Below, piece by piece: positions 11,819 through 23,943 of a stretch of 64,000 bases of DNA. Position numbers and translations under genes: made by a program. Numbering within the stretch: position 1 is the first letter of the stretch; each line of letters opens with the position of its first letter. The notes beneath the pieces are model-generated. The model saw only the letters and a list, made by a program, of their open reading frames with translations. It was not told the origin of the DNA and did not search any database. Origin of the DNA: Syngnathus acus (taxonomy: Eukaryota > Chordata > Actinopteri > Syngnathiformes > Syngnathidae); contig NC_051087.1 of the NCBI RefSeq assembly GCF_901709675.1, positions 14,566,067-14,630,066 of the forward strand, read 5' to 3'.

Positions 11819-12549
11819 CAGGGACGTGCGGTCAGAGGAGGCCGTGCCTCCCCTGCCATCATGAAAAGAGGAAAAAACAAATTCAATTGTTTTTATTATA
11901 AAGTCATTTTCCTTTTAATTTTAGTACCGTAATTTTCGGACTATAAGTCGCATTTTTTTTCATAGTTTGGGTGGGGGGGCGACTTATACTCAGGAGCGAC
12001 TTATATATGTTTTTTTTCACATCTTTACTTGATCATTAACACATCACTTACTTACAAGTATAGCACTTCACATGTTATTTTTAGTATAGTTGATCACTTC
12101 ACATGCTTTGATATCTTTATCTTGAACATATTCAAAACATGAAAAATAGAGAGAGAAAATCAAATAAAGTAATTAACACTTTAAAGCGCCATATCCTCTG
12201 GACATGTCCTCTGTCACCAGGATGACATAAAGGATGAGAAATTTGATCGATGGATTTAATGATTTGGAGTGACACAAATGGTTTGATAATATTGTTGTTT
12301 ATGTGATAGTTATTTAAAATATAGTTTATATATCGTTGTATGGGCCTGTGGAATAATTTGAACTGCGGCGCGGCACACGGCATTGTTGACAAAGGACGAT
12401 TGATGGATTTAATGAATTGGAGTGACACAGATGGTTTTATAAACGTGTTATTTATGTAATAGTTTTTTTTAAATAACTGAATGTTACGTCAGGCCCGTTC
12501 TCAGCGCCTCGTTTGTGTTTGTCACGTTAGCATACCGTATCGTTTAGCC

Positions 12550-13041
12550 CAGGGGTCTCCAAACTATTTGCAAGGAGGGCCAGATTTATTAACGTGAAGG
12601 GGCCCGGGGCCAATATTTTTTTCGGGGGGGGGGGGGTTGCTAATGGGGCGTCAAACGCTGCGCGTTCGCTTCTCTTCTTGGGGGGGTTGCTAATGGGACG
12701 TCAAACGCTGCGTGTTCGCTTCTCTTCCGGGGGGGAGGGGGGTGGGGTTGCTAATGGGACGTCAAACGCTACGCGTTCGCTTCTCTTCCGGGGGGTGGTG
12801 CTAAGGGGACGTCAAACGCTGCGCGTTCGCTTCTCTTCCGGGGGGGGGGGGGTGCTAATGGGACGTCAAACGCTTTGTGTGGCGGGCTCCATCTAGTGTG
12901 GAAACTGAGAAGTGCAACAGAGTTGAGCTCAAGCTTCTTGTGCGGGCCATATTCAATTATGTTTTCAGAATTTGCTGCGGGCCAATAAAAACGGGACCGC
13001 GGGCCGCAGTTGGCCCGCGGGCCGTAGTTTGGAGACCCCTG
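12550..13041. mobile_element. hAT MITE (family H), inside MITE-A
   Basis: Ends caggggtctccaaact and agtttggagacccctg are flanked by an exact 8-bp duplication, gtttagcc, at 12542-12549 and 13042-13049. MITE-A copy d at 46491-46498 has the site once and uninterrupted. The interior carries the G-rich minisatellite. Confidence 0.95.
12617..12870. repeat. G-rich minisatellite inside hAT MITE H
   Basis: About five units of roughly 48-62 bases share ctaatgggacgtcaaacgct, cgttcgcttctcttccgg and a run of 6 to 12 G. Length differences lie mostly in the G run. The same array is at 8700-8870. Confidence 0.85.
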
Positions 13042-13745
13042 GTTTAGCCTGTTGTTGCTCGTTCATGTCTGTTCTTGGTGTTGGATTTTGTCGAATAAAT
13101 TGCCCCCCAAAATGCGACTTATACTCCGGAGCGATTTATATATGTTTTTTTTCACATTTTTGGGCATTTTATGCCTGGTGCGATTTATACTCCGGAGCGA
13201 TTTATAGTCCGAAAATTACGGTAGTTTTGTATCATTTTGAACCAAAATCGCTGAATTTTTATGGTTATGTTAAAACCGAAGACGAGTTGCTCGGAGGAGG
13301 CAACTTCCTGCCTTGCATCCTCTGATGATTGCGTAATCACACGGCTGCCTATGCTGACAGCTGTCTTGGCTATGCAGTTAGACTGAACTTCTGTCTGTCT
13401 CTATGTCGCTATTTAAGTGTTCAAACACTGTGGCTATATTAACTCATTTCCGTAGTTAAGCTGATGTATATAATATCTAGTGTTTTTTGTCATCTGTGAG
13501 TAACATCGTGTTTCTTTAGATGAACTTTAGATGGATTTGAAAAGAGACCCAACGGAGGCAACAAAAAAAAGTTCTTCAGCCTTATGGCAGGGAGCGTTAC
13601 TGATCCGGGATCCAGTTCAAATTTACAGTGAACAACTGAGGAGCAGTCGTCCATTTGTTTCGATTTACATTTGTTTGTTTTTTCTTTTTCTGTTTTTACA
13701 TTTTGTTTTACAATTGAGGATTACATATCCAAACGATTTTCAACT

Positions 13746-13883
13746 ATGGATTTTCGGTCGAAACAGGAGGTCAGCAGTAAAGGAAGACCAACTCCGGAGT
13801 TAAAAGGTTTGATTCGGACAACGGGACTTCGAAGGATGTCTTTTCAAACGGAGTGGTACGCACAATCGAAGACAAGTTTTTGA
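13746..13883 (+). pseudogene. hAT (ZMYM1-like) transposase N-terminal fragment
   Basis: The frame starts at an ATG and reads MDFRSKQEVSSKGRPTPELK, then a segment ending FQTEWYAQSK before a stop. The KGRPTPEL plus FQ-x2-WY pattern resembles the region just ahead of the TTF-type zinc finger in ZMYM1-like hAT proteins, as I recall that family. The rest of the protein is deleted. The second hAT-B copy keeps the same fragment (46982-47495), there split by a SINE-like insertion. Confidence 0.5.
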
Positions 13884-14087
13884 TTCCATGTGCTTTATTG
13901 AGTGTTTTTATGTGTGAAGACTGCTGATATGAGATTCTAATAAAAATAGTTCAAATTAAATAATGAATAAGCCACTCTAGAGTAGCGTTCCCCAACCTTT
14001 TTTGTGACACCGTTAGGTGTCGGACAAATTTTACCGGGGGGGTGACGTCAGTGCCTCCCCAGTCATTAACCTCACCGCACGTCACTG

Positions 14088-14330
14088 ATTGGCATCCAGG
14101 CATAGACCAGCGTTGAGTGGCACTGGAGGCAAGGTGTTTTGCAAAGTGTCTCGCCCAAAGACACGACACATGATTCGGACAGAGCGTGATTCAAAAAGCC
14201 GGCCCGCTCTACTGCCTGAGCGGTTTGATTGCGGATCACGGCAGCTACTTTTTCCTGCCCCAACCTCAGAAACAACATATTATGCGTCAGGCTTGTGCTA
14301 TGCAGTATGGACAAAATTCCTAATCCCTGT
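14088..14330. repeat. Fish dispersed repeat, right half
   Basis: It continues the repeat interrupted at 11818, beginning with the second 8-bp duplication attggcat and passing through gtctcgcccaaagacacgac. It ends near the hAT element at 14385. Confidence 0.4.
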
Positions 14331-14384
14331 AAAGGCGAGTTTTACATCTTTATATAGAGTATTTTTCCTTAAAATACCTTAAAT

Positions 14385-15192
14385 CAGTGGTTCCCAAAGT
14401 GGGCGGTACCGCCCCCCTGGGGGCGGTGGAAAGATCTGGGGGGGCGGTGAGGAAGAAAGGGGCGGTAGGGGGGCGGTAGAGGGGCGGCAGTCGATTTGTA
14501 CACAACACGCCGCTCTGGCCCAGTCAGATCCGACAGCATAGACTACAAAAGCAAAAGCTCAGGTTTGTAATTTCAAGCTTGTAATGTTCAGAATTTTATC
14601 TTATAATAAAAACCGCATTCTGGCGGTCAACATCATCTTGAGTTCAAGTCAACATGAAATTGGGGACTCGCCAGAACGCGCCGTGTTGTGTTGTGTTGAG
14701 CTGGTTAGGGCAGTGGTCCCCAACCACCGGGCCGCGGACCGGTACCGGTCCGTGGGTCACTTGGTACCGGGCCGCCAAGCCGCACAGAATTTTTTTTTTT
14801 TATCGACAATCAATTAATTCAGGTCAAGACACTCGTCCCGGTCACGTGACATGTTTCCCCAGTCGAGCCCGCAAAGCTAATATGTGGCGACAGGCTAACT
14901 AACCAGGCAGTGAAGCATTCAAAACTGCTTCAACACATGGAGACCAAGCATCCTGCAATAAAAGACAAACCTTAAATCACTTCGGGTGTCATTGTCTCCG
15001 ATTACGTCTAGATGGGACCGGCTCGTTTCTGAGAAACAAACTCAGGGCTCCCACTAATTCAACATAATGGTAATGATATTATAAATGTATTATTTATTTA
15101 TATAAATGCCGGTCCTTGGGGGGGGGGGGGGCGCTAGGAATTCACTGGAGAGCCAAAGGGGGCGCCAGCCTGCAAAAGTTTGGGAACCACTG
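14385..15192. mobile_element. hAT element with ends cagtggttcccaaa
   Basis: Ends cagtggttcccaaagtgg and the complement of aagtttgggaaccactg are flanked by an exact 8-bp duplication, ccttaaat, at 14377-14384 and 15193-15200. Gggcggt units are iterated near the left end. A second hAT-like end, cagtggtccccaaccaccgg, begins at 14710. A short zinc-finger relic reading LLQHMETKHPAIKDK lies near 14920-14970, so at least two hATs are mixed here. Confidence 0.85.
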
Positions 15193-15200
15193 CCTTAAAT

Positions 15201-16429
15201 GAATGGTGATTTCTGTTTACCTTTTCTCCATTTATTTATAAAACACATTCTATAAATTAAAATTGTTTTTTCCAGAAAGCCCTGGTTTACTCGACCGTGG
15301 CTGTCTCAGTCTGAACAAAAGAGCTACCATGTAGAAAAGAGTAGCTAGAGAAGGGATATAGATGAGACGAAAGAGAAAGTATTGTCGTGTAATTATACAA
15401 CTGGATGTATGGATGTCATTTTGGTTCTGTGTGCTGAGCAGTAAATAAAAATTAAAAATATGAGACTGCTTCTTCACATTAACATACTGACCAAACTCAT
15501 AGCAGTGGATTTCTCATCTCGTGCATTGATAAAGAATGCAGCAAGCTCAGAGAAATAATGTGAATTAATCATTGCAGAATACATTGATCACAGGCACTTC
15601 AAATGCACCTTGTGGCACTGGCTCAGCAGGGAACCCGTCCGTTCGCCGGGTATCACTGCCGGTTTTCCAGGGAGTCGTTATGCAATCCACTGCAGCCTGT
15701 TGGCGGAGTCTACTCCCTGCTTAGCATATGGCAAGGGAAATGTAAAATGTAATTTGAACCATAGAGGATGGTATCATATGGTAAATCATTTATATCGCAT
15801 TACGATGTAAATTATTACAATGCACAGCTCTAGCTACTACAACATGCTGTCGTCATGCAATGTTGCAGTGACACAATTTTTGACGCACTGCAATTAAAAT
15901 GTTAACTTGGGTACGAAGGGTTCAGCCAGAGTGCTTTTATACATTATTCACGCATGATTCTATCCCAGTCTACATCCGCTTCCACACACATCAAAGCCGA
16001 TCACTTGATCATGCCAAGGTCATGTTGTTCATACTTACACAACTTCACACATCCCACGAGCTCGTTAACATCAACCACACTGAAGTTCCAAACATAAATC
16101 TTCAGAAAGTGTTCAAAATTATAAGTGGTGTGCATTTAGTATATTGCACACTTTATAAGCACAAGGCACTCAAAGTGCTTTAACCACATTGCATCATTCA
16201 TCTTTCACACTTTAATGAAGCTACTATGGAAGAACAGTGACAAGCTTGACAAGATCAGTAACAACAGAGCGTGTCTGGCACATGGCTGACACTCTCTGAC
16301 ACTGAACTATTGGACATCTTTGAAGTGTGAGTGCACCTCTGTCAATCTTTCTCATCAGAGTCAGATGTTTGACTGATACTAACTGCCCTGTGCATGTTGT
16401 TCCATGAGATCAAGATGTTGAAATGTCTG
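15201..16429. other. No recognisable feature
   Basis: AT-rich sequence. A GC-richer patch at 15600-15720 has no coding signal I can support. No repeat ends were recognised. Confidence 0.35.
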
Positions 16430-16773
16430 ATGGTTGGGTACAAGTCTAAAAACAATGATAATGTAGGGTGACCTGAAAAGGAGGACACCTTTTGTGTGTG
16501 TGTGTGGGGGGGGCTGAGGCAGATGAAATAACACAAATGACATGGTGTCTGTATAGCAATTGCATTTATTGGCCCGAGTAACACAAAACAATATATGTAC
16601 AATAACGAAAACATATTTACACTAACAAAAACATTGTACACTGAGATTTTTGAGTTTTATAGTGGTACACTAAGTAAAAAAAGATAAAAAAAACAAAACC
16701 ATTGGTGCAGCATTTGAAAAAAAAGGGGCTCTTCTTCAGTCCTCCTCTTATTTGTCAGAAGACTCCATCTCTT

Positions 16774-17094
16774 TCAACAGTTTACATATGAAACTGTATG
16801 AACTGTAACTGTCTGAAATGCATAGCTACCTTCTGCTGCAGTGACGGCTACACTCGCGGACTTCGTCACAAAGAAATCCGTGACTTTGGATGATGAGCTC
16901 TCGCCCCTTGCTGCTTTTGTGTGCTTGGCCGAATTTCTGTGTGACTGCAGGTCATTGGCACCTTTATTTGCCACGGACAAGTAAGTGCCTGCCTTACATG
17001 TCAAACACTCAGCTTCATAAGGATCAGGACCCTGGTGAAAGCACGGGTATTTTTTATTCAATTCCTCCGTGAAAATGCATTTTCGTTTTGGCAT
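16774..17094 (-). pseudogene. hAT-type transposase N-terminus with BED-like zinc finger
   Basis: The minus-strand frame begins MPKRKCIFTEELNKKYPCF. It contains a zinc-finger pattern C30-X2-C33, then H52-X5-H58, followed by a Ser-rich KVTDFF segment typical of the linker after BED-like fingers in hAT-derived proteins. The reading is lost after about residue 90. Nothing of the catalytic core is visible nearby. The start codon directly abuts the LINE fragment at 17095, which probably destroyed the promoter side. Confidence 0.65.
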
Positions 17095-17360
17095 TGCTTG
17101 TAAACTTGTTTGGCCATGTCACAAGACACACTTCCCTGTCAAAGACCATCCTACAAGGGACAGTAGAGGGGAAGCGGAGAAGAGGCAGACTGAGAAAATC
17201 CTGGATGGACAACATTAAGAAATGGACAGGCTGCAGCTTCCAAACCCTGTTACGAACAGCAGAAGAATGTGAGTGCTGGAGATCCCTGACGGCCCAAGCA
17301 TCCACCATGGCACCCCTACGGCCCCCTAGGCCATGGGATGAGTGAGTGAGTGAGTGAGAG
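17095..17360 (+). mobile_element. LINE 3' end (C-terminus of reverse transcriptase) with (TGAG)n tail
   Basis: The frame encodes LFGHVTRHTSLSKTILQGT, then GKRRRGRLRKSWMDNIKKW, the conserved C-terminal segment of several non-LTR reverse transcriptases. It stops at a TGA that runs into tgagtgagtgag, the 3' tail. This is a strongly 5'-truncated insertion, of a different clade from the L2-like copies. I cannot settle the clade. Confidence 0.75.
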
Positions 17361-17749
17361 TCTACACCTGATGCTTACTCAGCATCAAAACTGAGTCCTC
17401 CATATAAGCCTTTTTTTTTTGTTTCAACTTAAAATAACTTGTTTACAAGACACATTTATATTTTGTTTCATATTCATTTATTTATATTTAAAGTATCACA
17501 CCATGACACCGTAAACACCACCTATTTTAATGTTCATGCCCAATATGTTCTACATAAACAGCCTTTGTAGTAGCCCCAAATTTTTTTTTGAAGTTTTTGC
17601 AATAGTTAACAAACTGAAGAAACATTCATATTTTTAATCCCAAAATATAAATGTTATTATCAGTGTGCAGCTATGTTCTGGTGAAAGATATTGTTTTGTA
17701 TATGTGTATTCTTATAACTGTGGTGAGCAGTATTGACGGGGCACATACG
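17361..17749. other. No recognisable feature
   Basis: AT-rich sequence; nothing recognised. Confidence 0.4.
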
Positions 17750-18362
17750 TACACCTTAATCTCGATTTTACTCGCTTCGATCCTACGCTACTTTCTGTCT
17801 AACCCGGTTTGGTCATAGACCCCAATTGTTTTTGTCATAAATAAATGTTCAATGGATAAGACGAGGACCGTACGAAGCTAAATGACTAGCGCGTAATCCT
17901 TAACGGTAGTGATTTGATGAATTTCCGTGACGAATTTAAAGTCGGGCCGTTTGATCTTTATGAATGCTTTATTACAGTGTTTCAGATTGCTACGCTCATT
18001 TTTTTATTCAGAAAAGGGGAAGTTCGCGGAAGCACCTCATCCACACGTCACTCCCAAGTCAAGGAGCGTGGCCAGACAAAGTAGTAGAATAAGTGGCTGC
18101 TCAATCCGCCTGATATTGTCATCTGCATTTTGCTTTTCTTTTAATAAAATGTCTACAGACTTCGATGTGTGTGGAGCAAACAAACCCCTTTGGTTGCCCA
18201 ACAACATGCCTGACCTCAATTAACATAAAGAAGAGCCCCTTCGGCCGTCTAAAAACATGCCTTTCTGAATAAACAAGACATTCTATACAAGGCGCTTTCG
18301 GGGTTAATGTGATTCCCAAATTCTGGACCCCAAAATCCGCGTAAAATCGAGATTAAGGTGTA
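17750..18362. mobile_element. MITE-C, complete copy
   Basis: Inverted ends caccttaatctcgattttac and gtaaaatcgagattaaggtg match exactly over 20 bases and are flanked by TA at 17750-17751 and 18361-18362. The interior has no coding remnant. It shares the inner gattcccaaattctggaccc block (in complement) with the copies at 6964 and 22794. Confidence 0.9.
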
Positions 18363-18733
18363 TTATTCATTTAATGCCAGAGGCTGCGGGTCAGTGGAAA
18401 TTTGAACACCGGTCTCAATTGGCCCACGGGCCAGACTTTGGACAGACTTGCCTAAGAGACTGAATTATACATATCAACTAGCATAGCACATCATCTATGT
18501 GGTGCATTCAACAGACACATTTGAGAATATGCCAATTATCAGAAGCGAACACTGCAGCTCTGCTTACCTTTCATCTTTGACATGTTTTAAACTGACACTC
18601 CAGAGAACTATGTGTATACACGCGATGAAATACAAATGATCCGTAACAGTTCATCCAATTTGGATCAGAGAACGTGATTTTAAATATTGATTGAAAGCTA
18701 GGTAATGTACACTCTTACTGTAACAGTCTTTTT
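18363..18733. other. No recognisable feature
   Basis: It contains a ggcccacgggccag fragment typical of hAT MITE rims near 18421-18433, but no complete ends. Otherwise nothing was recognised. Confidence 0.35.
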
Positions 18734-19157
18734 TGTCACGTGCCGTGCCAGAGCACGCTCGGTCGGCAACTTCCTTCAACCACACCACTTTCGTTACCAT
18801 AATCTCTGTCACCTGCTCCCTCTCGTTGTCTCATGTATTTAAACCCTGCCCGTGTGTTTCTACCTGTCGGTGTCTACTGTTGTTTTCGGTTCCTGTCCGC
18901 GCCCGGTGTTCCTGTCGTCTGGTTTCTCCCCGGTCTTGTCTGGAGGCTCACGGTCAGAATTGTATCCTTGTCCAAGTGGACTTCTGTCGGTCTGTCTGTT
19001 TGCTGGCCGTGAGTCTCTATCCCGTCTGTGTCTTCGTTGCCCACCTTCTTCCCTTCCAACTCCCTTTTCCCTTCAATAAACCCTGGTCCAAGCTGCATTT
19101 GGTCACCCTGGCTCAAGAGTTAAGTTAAAGTCTCAAGGCTCAGCGCATTTCCTGACA
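18734..19157 (+). mobile_element. Solo LTR, Ty3/gypsy-like
   Basis: The 424-bp unit starts TGTCACGTG and ends CCTGACA, with the usual TG...CA ends, and is flanked by ttttt on both sides (5-bp duplication). A TATA-like catgtatttaaaccc lies near 18833 and an aataaa poly(A) signal near 19075. No internal retroelement sequence is attached, so this is a recombined solo LTR. Confidence 0.8.
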
Positions 19158-21035
19158 TTTTTAATGGAATAATTACGAGGACCTTTGTTGTGAAGGGTCA
19201 AAAGTAATGTCGTTGTTGAGAGTTTCATTCATTCGACGTGGAAATCAGCATTTATTGATGGCACTCATCCCAAAGCTCTGTAATGCATTATGGTGTAGTA
19301 TAAAAACACAATTTCCATGTCCCTTCTTTATTAAGTGATAAGTCAAATGGAAATGAATGAAGATTTTCAACACTTGATATAATTCATCAACTACAAAAAA
19401 AACAAATTCATTTTCCTTTGATATAATTCGAAATTACACAGCTGAGCGTAACTTGTTGAAAAGGCAGGCAGCATTAGAAAAGGAGACTGAAGGTGACATG
19501 AATCACTGAAATTAACAATTCCATGATGGATAGTAATGAAACTACCGCAATATTTATCCCCTGTGAATTAGCCAGGTTCAACAACCTCATGGATGCTGGA
19601 AAGAGGTTTTAACAGTGTAGATATCTTAACAAATCAGGCAGAAACTCAAGGAATGTGGATGTGGCTTATATTGCTTAGCTGGTTATGAAAACAGCAGACT
19701 GTCAGAGAAAATATGCTGTACCAGCTGTCTAAGTGCTTCACAAAAGTGCCACGAGCCAAAATAAAAACGTAAGAGTGCAACAAAACGAGGTTTTATTACT
19801 GAAAGAGGCAAACTTTGAAAAAGCTAACTTGTTTATGCTTAGGACTTATTTTCCATCATGTACAGGAAATAATTCTTCTTTCATTGGCATGTACTGAATA
19901 TTATCAAAGGAATCCTGAGAAGAATTTCTCCTTTTGTGTTTTGATTATAAATATGCATCCCCTCAGCCTAGCTAAGTCCCCAAAGTTGTGAGAAAAACGA
20001 CCAATGTTTTCCTTGCCTGTGGCTGTTTGTATCAACATAGCTCAAACACCACTGGCAAATGGGCTGTTTAGCAGATCGGTTTTATACGTCACTAACCCCA
20101 CCTTTTTTAGATTTATATGTATGTCACTAACCCAGAGCGAACTCCTAAGTTTCAACACAAACAACAGCGCAGTTACAACACGGCAACATGGACGCCAGAT
20201 GAACACATAGGAAATGTTCCATACCACAGTGCACCAAACCCTCTTTCTTCTCCCTATATCTGAGCCACAGGAAGACTTGTGGTTGGTCTCTATGCACAAA
20301 ATATGACTTCCAAAACGTGTTTGTGGGAAACATTTTACTAACAACTGGTTCAGGAATTTGAGACAATGCAAATGTGGATTAGCAGGAGATCTTTCTCTTA
20401 CTCTGGGATCGATACCAACTCTCTCTGGAACAATAAGTAATAAGTAATTTTTTTCAGTATGTGATATATCGTTGCCTTCTTTGAGTCAACGAACAGTCCG
20501 TTTGATGTAACATCAGTGCTAGTTCAAAGCATGTGAGAAAGTAATACATAGCCATTGTGAGCAGGACAACATGTAGCAAGTGTAAATATCAGAGCGGTAT
20601 AATTAATTAATTTAATTTAATTGCAAAGCTGTACGACAAAGTCAGAGATCTTAATGCGCCACTTTGTCATGACGCGCGGTGCTCACCTGATATACGAGGA
20701 AGAGAAAAGGCTGTCTGGCTGTCTGAATTGCCAAACAGAATGAGGTAACTACTTTCTTGTGCCATATATTGTGCGGAACTATAAGCGTGGACAATCAGAC
20801 ACAGCCATTGTGTCAACAGAAACACGTGGAACAGGCAAGCCTCGGCCACGCCCGCCAAAATCAGCTCGTTTAACAGTAGAGCTTCCTAGTGGAATCTGTA
20901 ATTTTACAGGGCAGAATTTTGCAGGAAAAAAGGTGTTTTGAAAAGCAGTAGGGTGTGCAGAAAATGTTTTTTGTCGCTGCAAAGCTCATGACAGGCCCAA
21001 TTTAAAGCAGCTCTGATTATTACTAAAGATGATGA
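19158..21035. other. No recognisable feature
   Basis: Largely unique AT-rich sequence. Short open frames around 20004-20370 and 20670-20980 lack homology I recognise and have no coding-like codon pattern. Confidence 0.4.
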
Positions 21036-21297
21036 TTGGACGGTGGAGTGGTGAGCGGGACTGCCTCACAGTTCAGAGGTTTTGGGCTTCAAATATTTTA
21101 TAGCTCTGGCCTTCCTGTATGCAGTTCTCATTTTTTCCAAGGTACTTATTCATTCTCCCTCAAAATATGCTTATGTTCATTGAAAATGGAATTTTACAAT
21201 TATTTTACATTGGTATGAATGGTTGTTTATATGTGCCCTGCTATTGGCAGCTTAACCACAACACTAATGAGGCTGAGCAGTATAGAAATGGATGGAT
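21036..21297 (+). mobile_element. tRNA-headed SINE-like repeat, degenerate
   Basis: The head (ggtggagtggtgagcgggac, then tgcctcacagttcagaggtt) and the tail (gagcagtatagaaatggatg) fit the family seen at 44198-44552. The middle is strongly diverged. Confidence 0.55.
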
Positions 21298-21899
21298 GAC
21301 AGATCATTATTAAGAGGGCAGAAAATGTTTAATGCTTTTAGTAACACTAAGACACGTTCATGCATCATTCTGACCTGATCTTTTGTTCAGAAGCAATTAA
21401 AAACTGAAAATACTGGCAGTCACACTGTGCCCCCACTGCTCATCATTTAAGTCGAACTTTTTACTTGTCAGATCAATTCATCAGTGCACTTCTGAGAGAT
21501 CAGAAAGGGTAAGATTTGCCGAAGGTATGAATTCAAAGGAGGTCTCCACTTTAAGGATCTTGGAAAGAGAGATGCTCAGGGGAATCTCAGCTGACACAAT
21601 AGATTTCTTCCCTGCTGCCTTACTACAATGCAAAGAATCCAAGCAGTGACGTTTAAGCAAAATGAAAGAAAACGCAGAATCCTGACAAAACAGGGCATCC
21701 TGCTTAGCTCGCTGATGCATAAAAAAAAAAAAAACACCCTTTAGAAAAAGTGCAAAACTGAATATTTTGCGTGTGTTAGCTAATTCAGTCTCCTGCAGTG
21801 CTGCAAGTTTTCAGAAAAGGGAACATAAGATGTACAGTTTAATGATGCTTAGGATGTGAAATACTGGAGATTATTACAGCTGACATCGGGAAAAAGGCA

Positions 21900-22045
21900 G
21901 ACTATATTCTGAACTGGTCGCCAGCCAATCACAGGGCACATATAGAGACAAACAACTACTCACACCAACATGAACACCCTCACTGAGTGGGAATTGATAT
22001 CACGCTCCCCGCACACAAGTTAGTCAAGTGCACCCCTACACTACC
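21900..22045 (-). mobile_element. SINE-like repeat fragment, degenerate
   Basis: The complement of the conserved body is recognisable: gaactggtcgccagccaatc and acagggcacatatagagaca. Head and tail are not preserved. Confidence 0.5.
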
Positions 22046-22793
22046 AGCAACTGTATATGTACGTATATCACTTGTGCCCAAATGCTTCTATTACAAGCAA
22101 ACCGTAACCTAACTATCACTAACACTAACCCTAATGCTGAACTATCACCTCCCATTATCTTGATATAGGAGTTTGCATCCCAATGGTCCAAGAAGTTGTC
22201 TGGTAGTACTTAAAAGCCTGGTTGGGTCACACAGGGCAAAAAGATGAGCATGTGTCAATGATGATGACAATAAGTGTGCACAACATTATGTCCATAATGG
22301 TAAATTTTTCACATGTTGCATAATTTACTACACAAATTATGAAATAGTAATTTTGTTTTTTAAGTTCTGAAATCAAACAATTTCTTCAGTTATTGTTGCT
22401 GACCTGCATCGAGCTGTGTACAAGTTACATTAGCCTTTGTTTCCCCCCCGAGTGTCGGGAAGAAAGTTTGTGCATTTCGAAAATCCACATAGAAATAAAC
22501 ATTCTCATTTCCATCAGCAGTGTTTGTGTTTCTGCACCTCCCATTCCTAACCTGATTCAGTCAACATCTGACAGTAGAGTGAGATGGAGAAAGGAACAAT
22601 CGAAGGGAAGATGTAAGTAAGCACCCCCACATAAATATTGTTCCCTGTTTTCCACTGCCACTAGAGAAATATACTTTATTGTGCATGCCATCACAAAATA
22701 ATGTGGTTAACTGTAGACTCACTTTTCAGCCTTGCTGCTGCTGCTGCTGGTGATGATGGTAATGATAATGATAATTATTATTAGTATTTTTAT
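22046..22793. other. No recognisable feature
   Basis: AT-rich sequence with a short trinucleotide run (ctgctgctg and att units) near 22735-22790. No gene was recognised. Confidence 0.4.
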
Positions 22794-23413
22794 TACAGCT
22801 AAAGCTCGATTCTATGTTATATTCTTTGGGGTGCAGAATTTGGGAATCGCGTTAACCCCGAAAGCGCACTGTGTAGAAATTCTTGTTTTTTAGAAAGGCA
22901 TCGTTTAGTGACTAAACTTTAGGCAGCCGAAGGTGTCCTTTGTAACATTAATTTACGTCAGGCATGTTGTTGGGCAGCTAAGGAGTCCATTCGACCTTTG
23001 TCTCCATCTGTTGACCTTTATATTAAAAAAGAAGCAATACGCAGAAGACAATATCAGGCGGACTAAGTCAGAGTAAGTCATTTTGATGCTATGTGAATTG
23101 GATGGAAGAGAGAATAAAGGAAACACTTATTGTACTACTGTGTCTGGCCCCGCTCTTTGACTTGAGTTTATGTGTGGATGAGCTGCTCCGGCGAGCTTCT
23201 CCCTTTCCAAATCGTATACAATAAAGCAGTCATAAAGATCAAACATCCCGACTAGTACTTCGAAAGCCTTGAAACGTCATTTAGTCCTTATATCGTTCAT
23301 TTAAATTACTACTTGGAAATGTATTTATGACCAAAGAAATTGGGGTCCATGATCAAACCACGTTAGACAGAAAGTAGTGTGGAATCAAAGTGCTTAAAAT
23401 CGAGTTTCAGCTC
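22794..23413. mobile_element. MITE-C, diverged copy
   Basis: The left end cagctaaagctcgattctat follows a TA at 22794-22795, and the right end aaaatcgagtttcagct is its rough complement. The inner block ggggtgcagaatttgggaat is shared with the copy at 6964. The right boundary is approximate because the terminal bases have drifted. Confidence 0.6.
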
Positions 23414-23485
23414 CACTGTTATTATTATTATTATTATTACCGTATTTTCTGGATTAAAAGTCGCTCGGAGTACAAGTCGCACGAT

Positions 23486-23862
23486 CCATCCATCCATTTT
23501 CTATACCGCTTGTCCCCACGGGGGTCGCGGGCGTGCTGGAGCCTATCCCAGCAGTCATCGGGCAGTAGGCGGGGGACACCATGAACCAGTTGCCAGCCGA
23601 TCACAGGGCACACAGAGGCGAACAACCATCCGCACTCGCACTCACACCTAGGGGCAATTTGGAGTGCTCAATTGGCCTACCAAGCATGTTTTTTTTTTGG
23701 GGATGTGGGAGGAAACCGGAGTGCCCGGAGAAAACCCACGTGGGTACGGGGCGAACATGCAAACTCCACACAGGGAGGGTCGGAGGTGGAATCGAACCGG
23801 CACCCCTCCTAACTGTGAGGCGGACATGCTAACCAGTGCGCCACCGAGCCGCTCGCACTAGC
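23486..23862 (-). mobile_element. tRNA-headed SINE-like repeat, full length
   Basis: On the minus strand it begins with the tRNA-like head cgagcggctcggtggcgcac, runs through the second promoter-like block cgggtgccggttcgattcca (near box B) and the body, and ends with an atggatggatgg tail. It lies inside the MITE-A variant. Confidence 0.85.
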
Positions 23863-23943
23863 CATAAAATGCAGACTAAAGAAGGAAAAGACATGGACAT
23901 AAGTCGTAATTTTGGGGGAAATTGATTTGATAACATCCAACAC

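Larger units (their letters stand above)
11925..13223. mobile_element. MITE-A copy a, inside hAT-B
   Basis: The ends taccgtaattttcggactat and its complement are flanked by TA at 11925-11926 and 13222-13223. The corresponding hAT-B copy at 45094-45095 has a single TA and no insert, which proves the TA duplication. Subterminal gcgacttat units are iterated. It contains about two copies of the internal ~162-bp tandem unit and a nested hAT MITE. Confidence 0.95.
11819..14087. mobile_element. hAT-B element copy 1, host of a three-level nest
   Basis: Inverted ends cagggacgtgcggtcag and the complement of ctcaccgcacgtcactg are flanked by an 8-bp duplication, attggcac/attggcat (one mismatch), at 11811-11818 and 14088-14095. 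MITE-A is inserted at 11925-13223, and that element contains a hAT MITE. Without these the element would be about 970 bases. It keeps a fragment of a hAT transposase ORF (13746-13883). The second copy is at 45013-47615. Confidence 0.9.
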
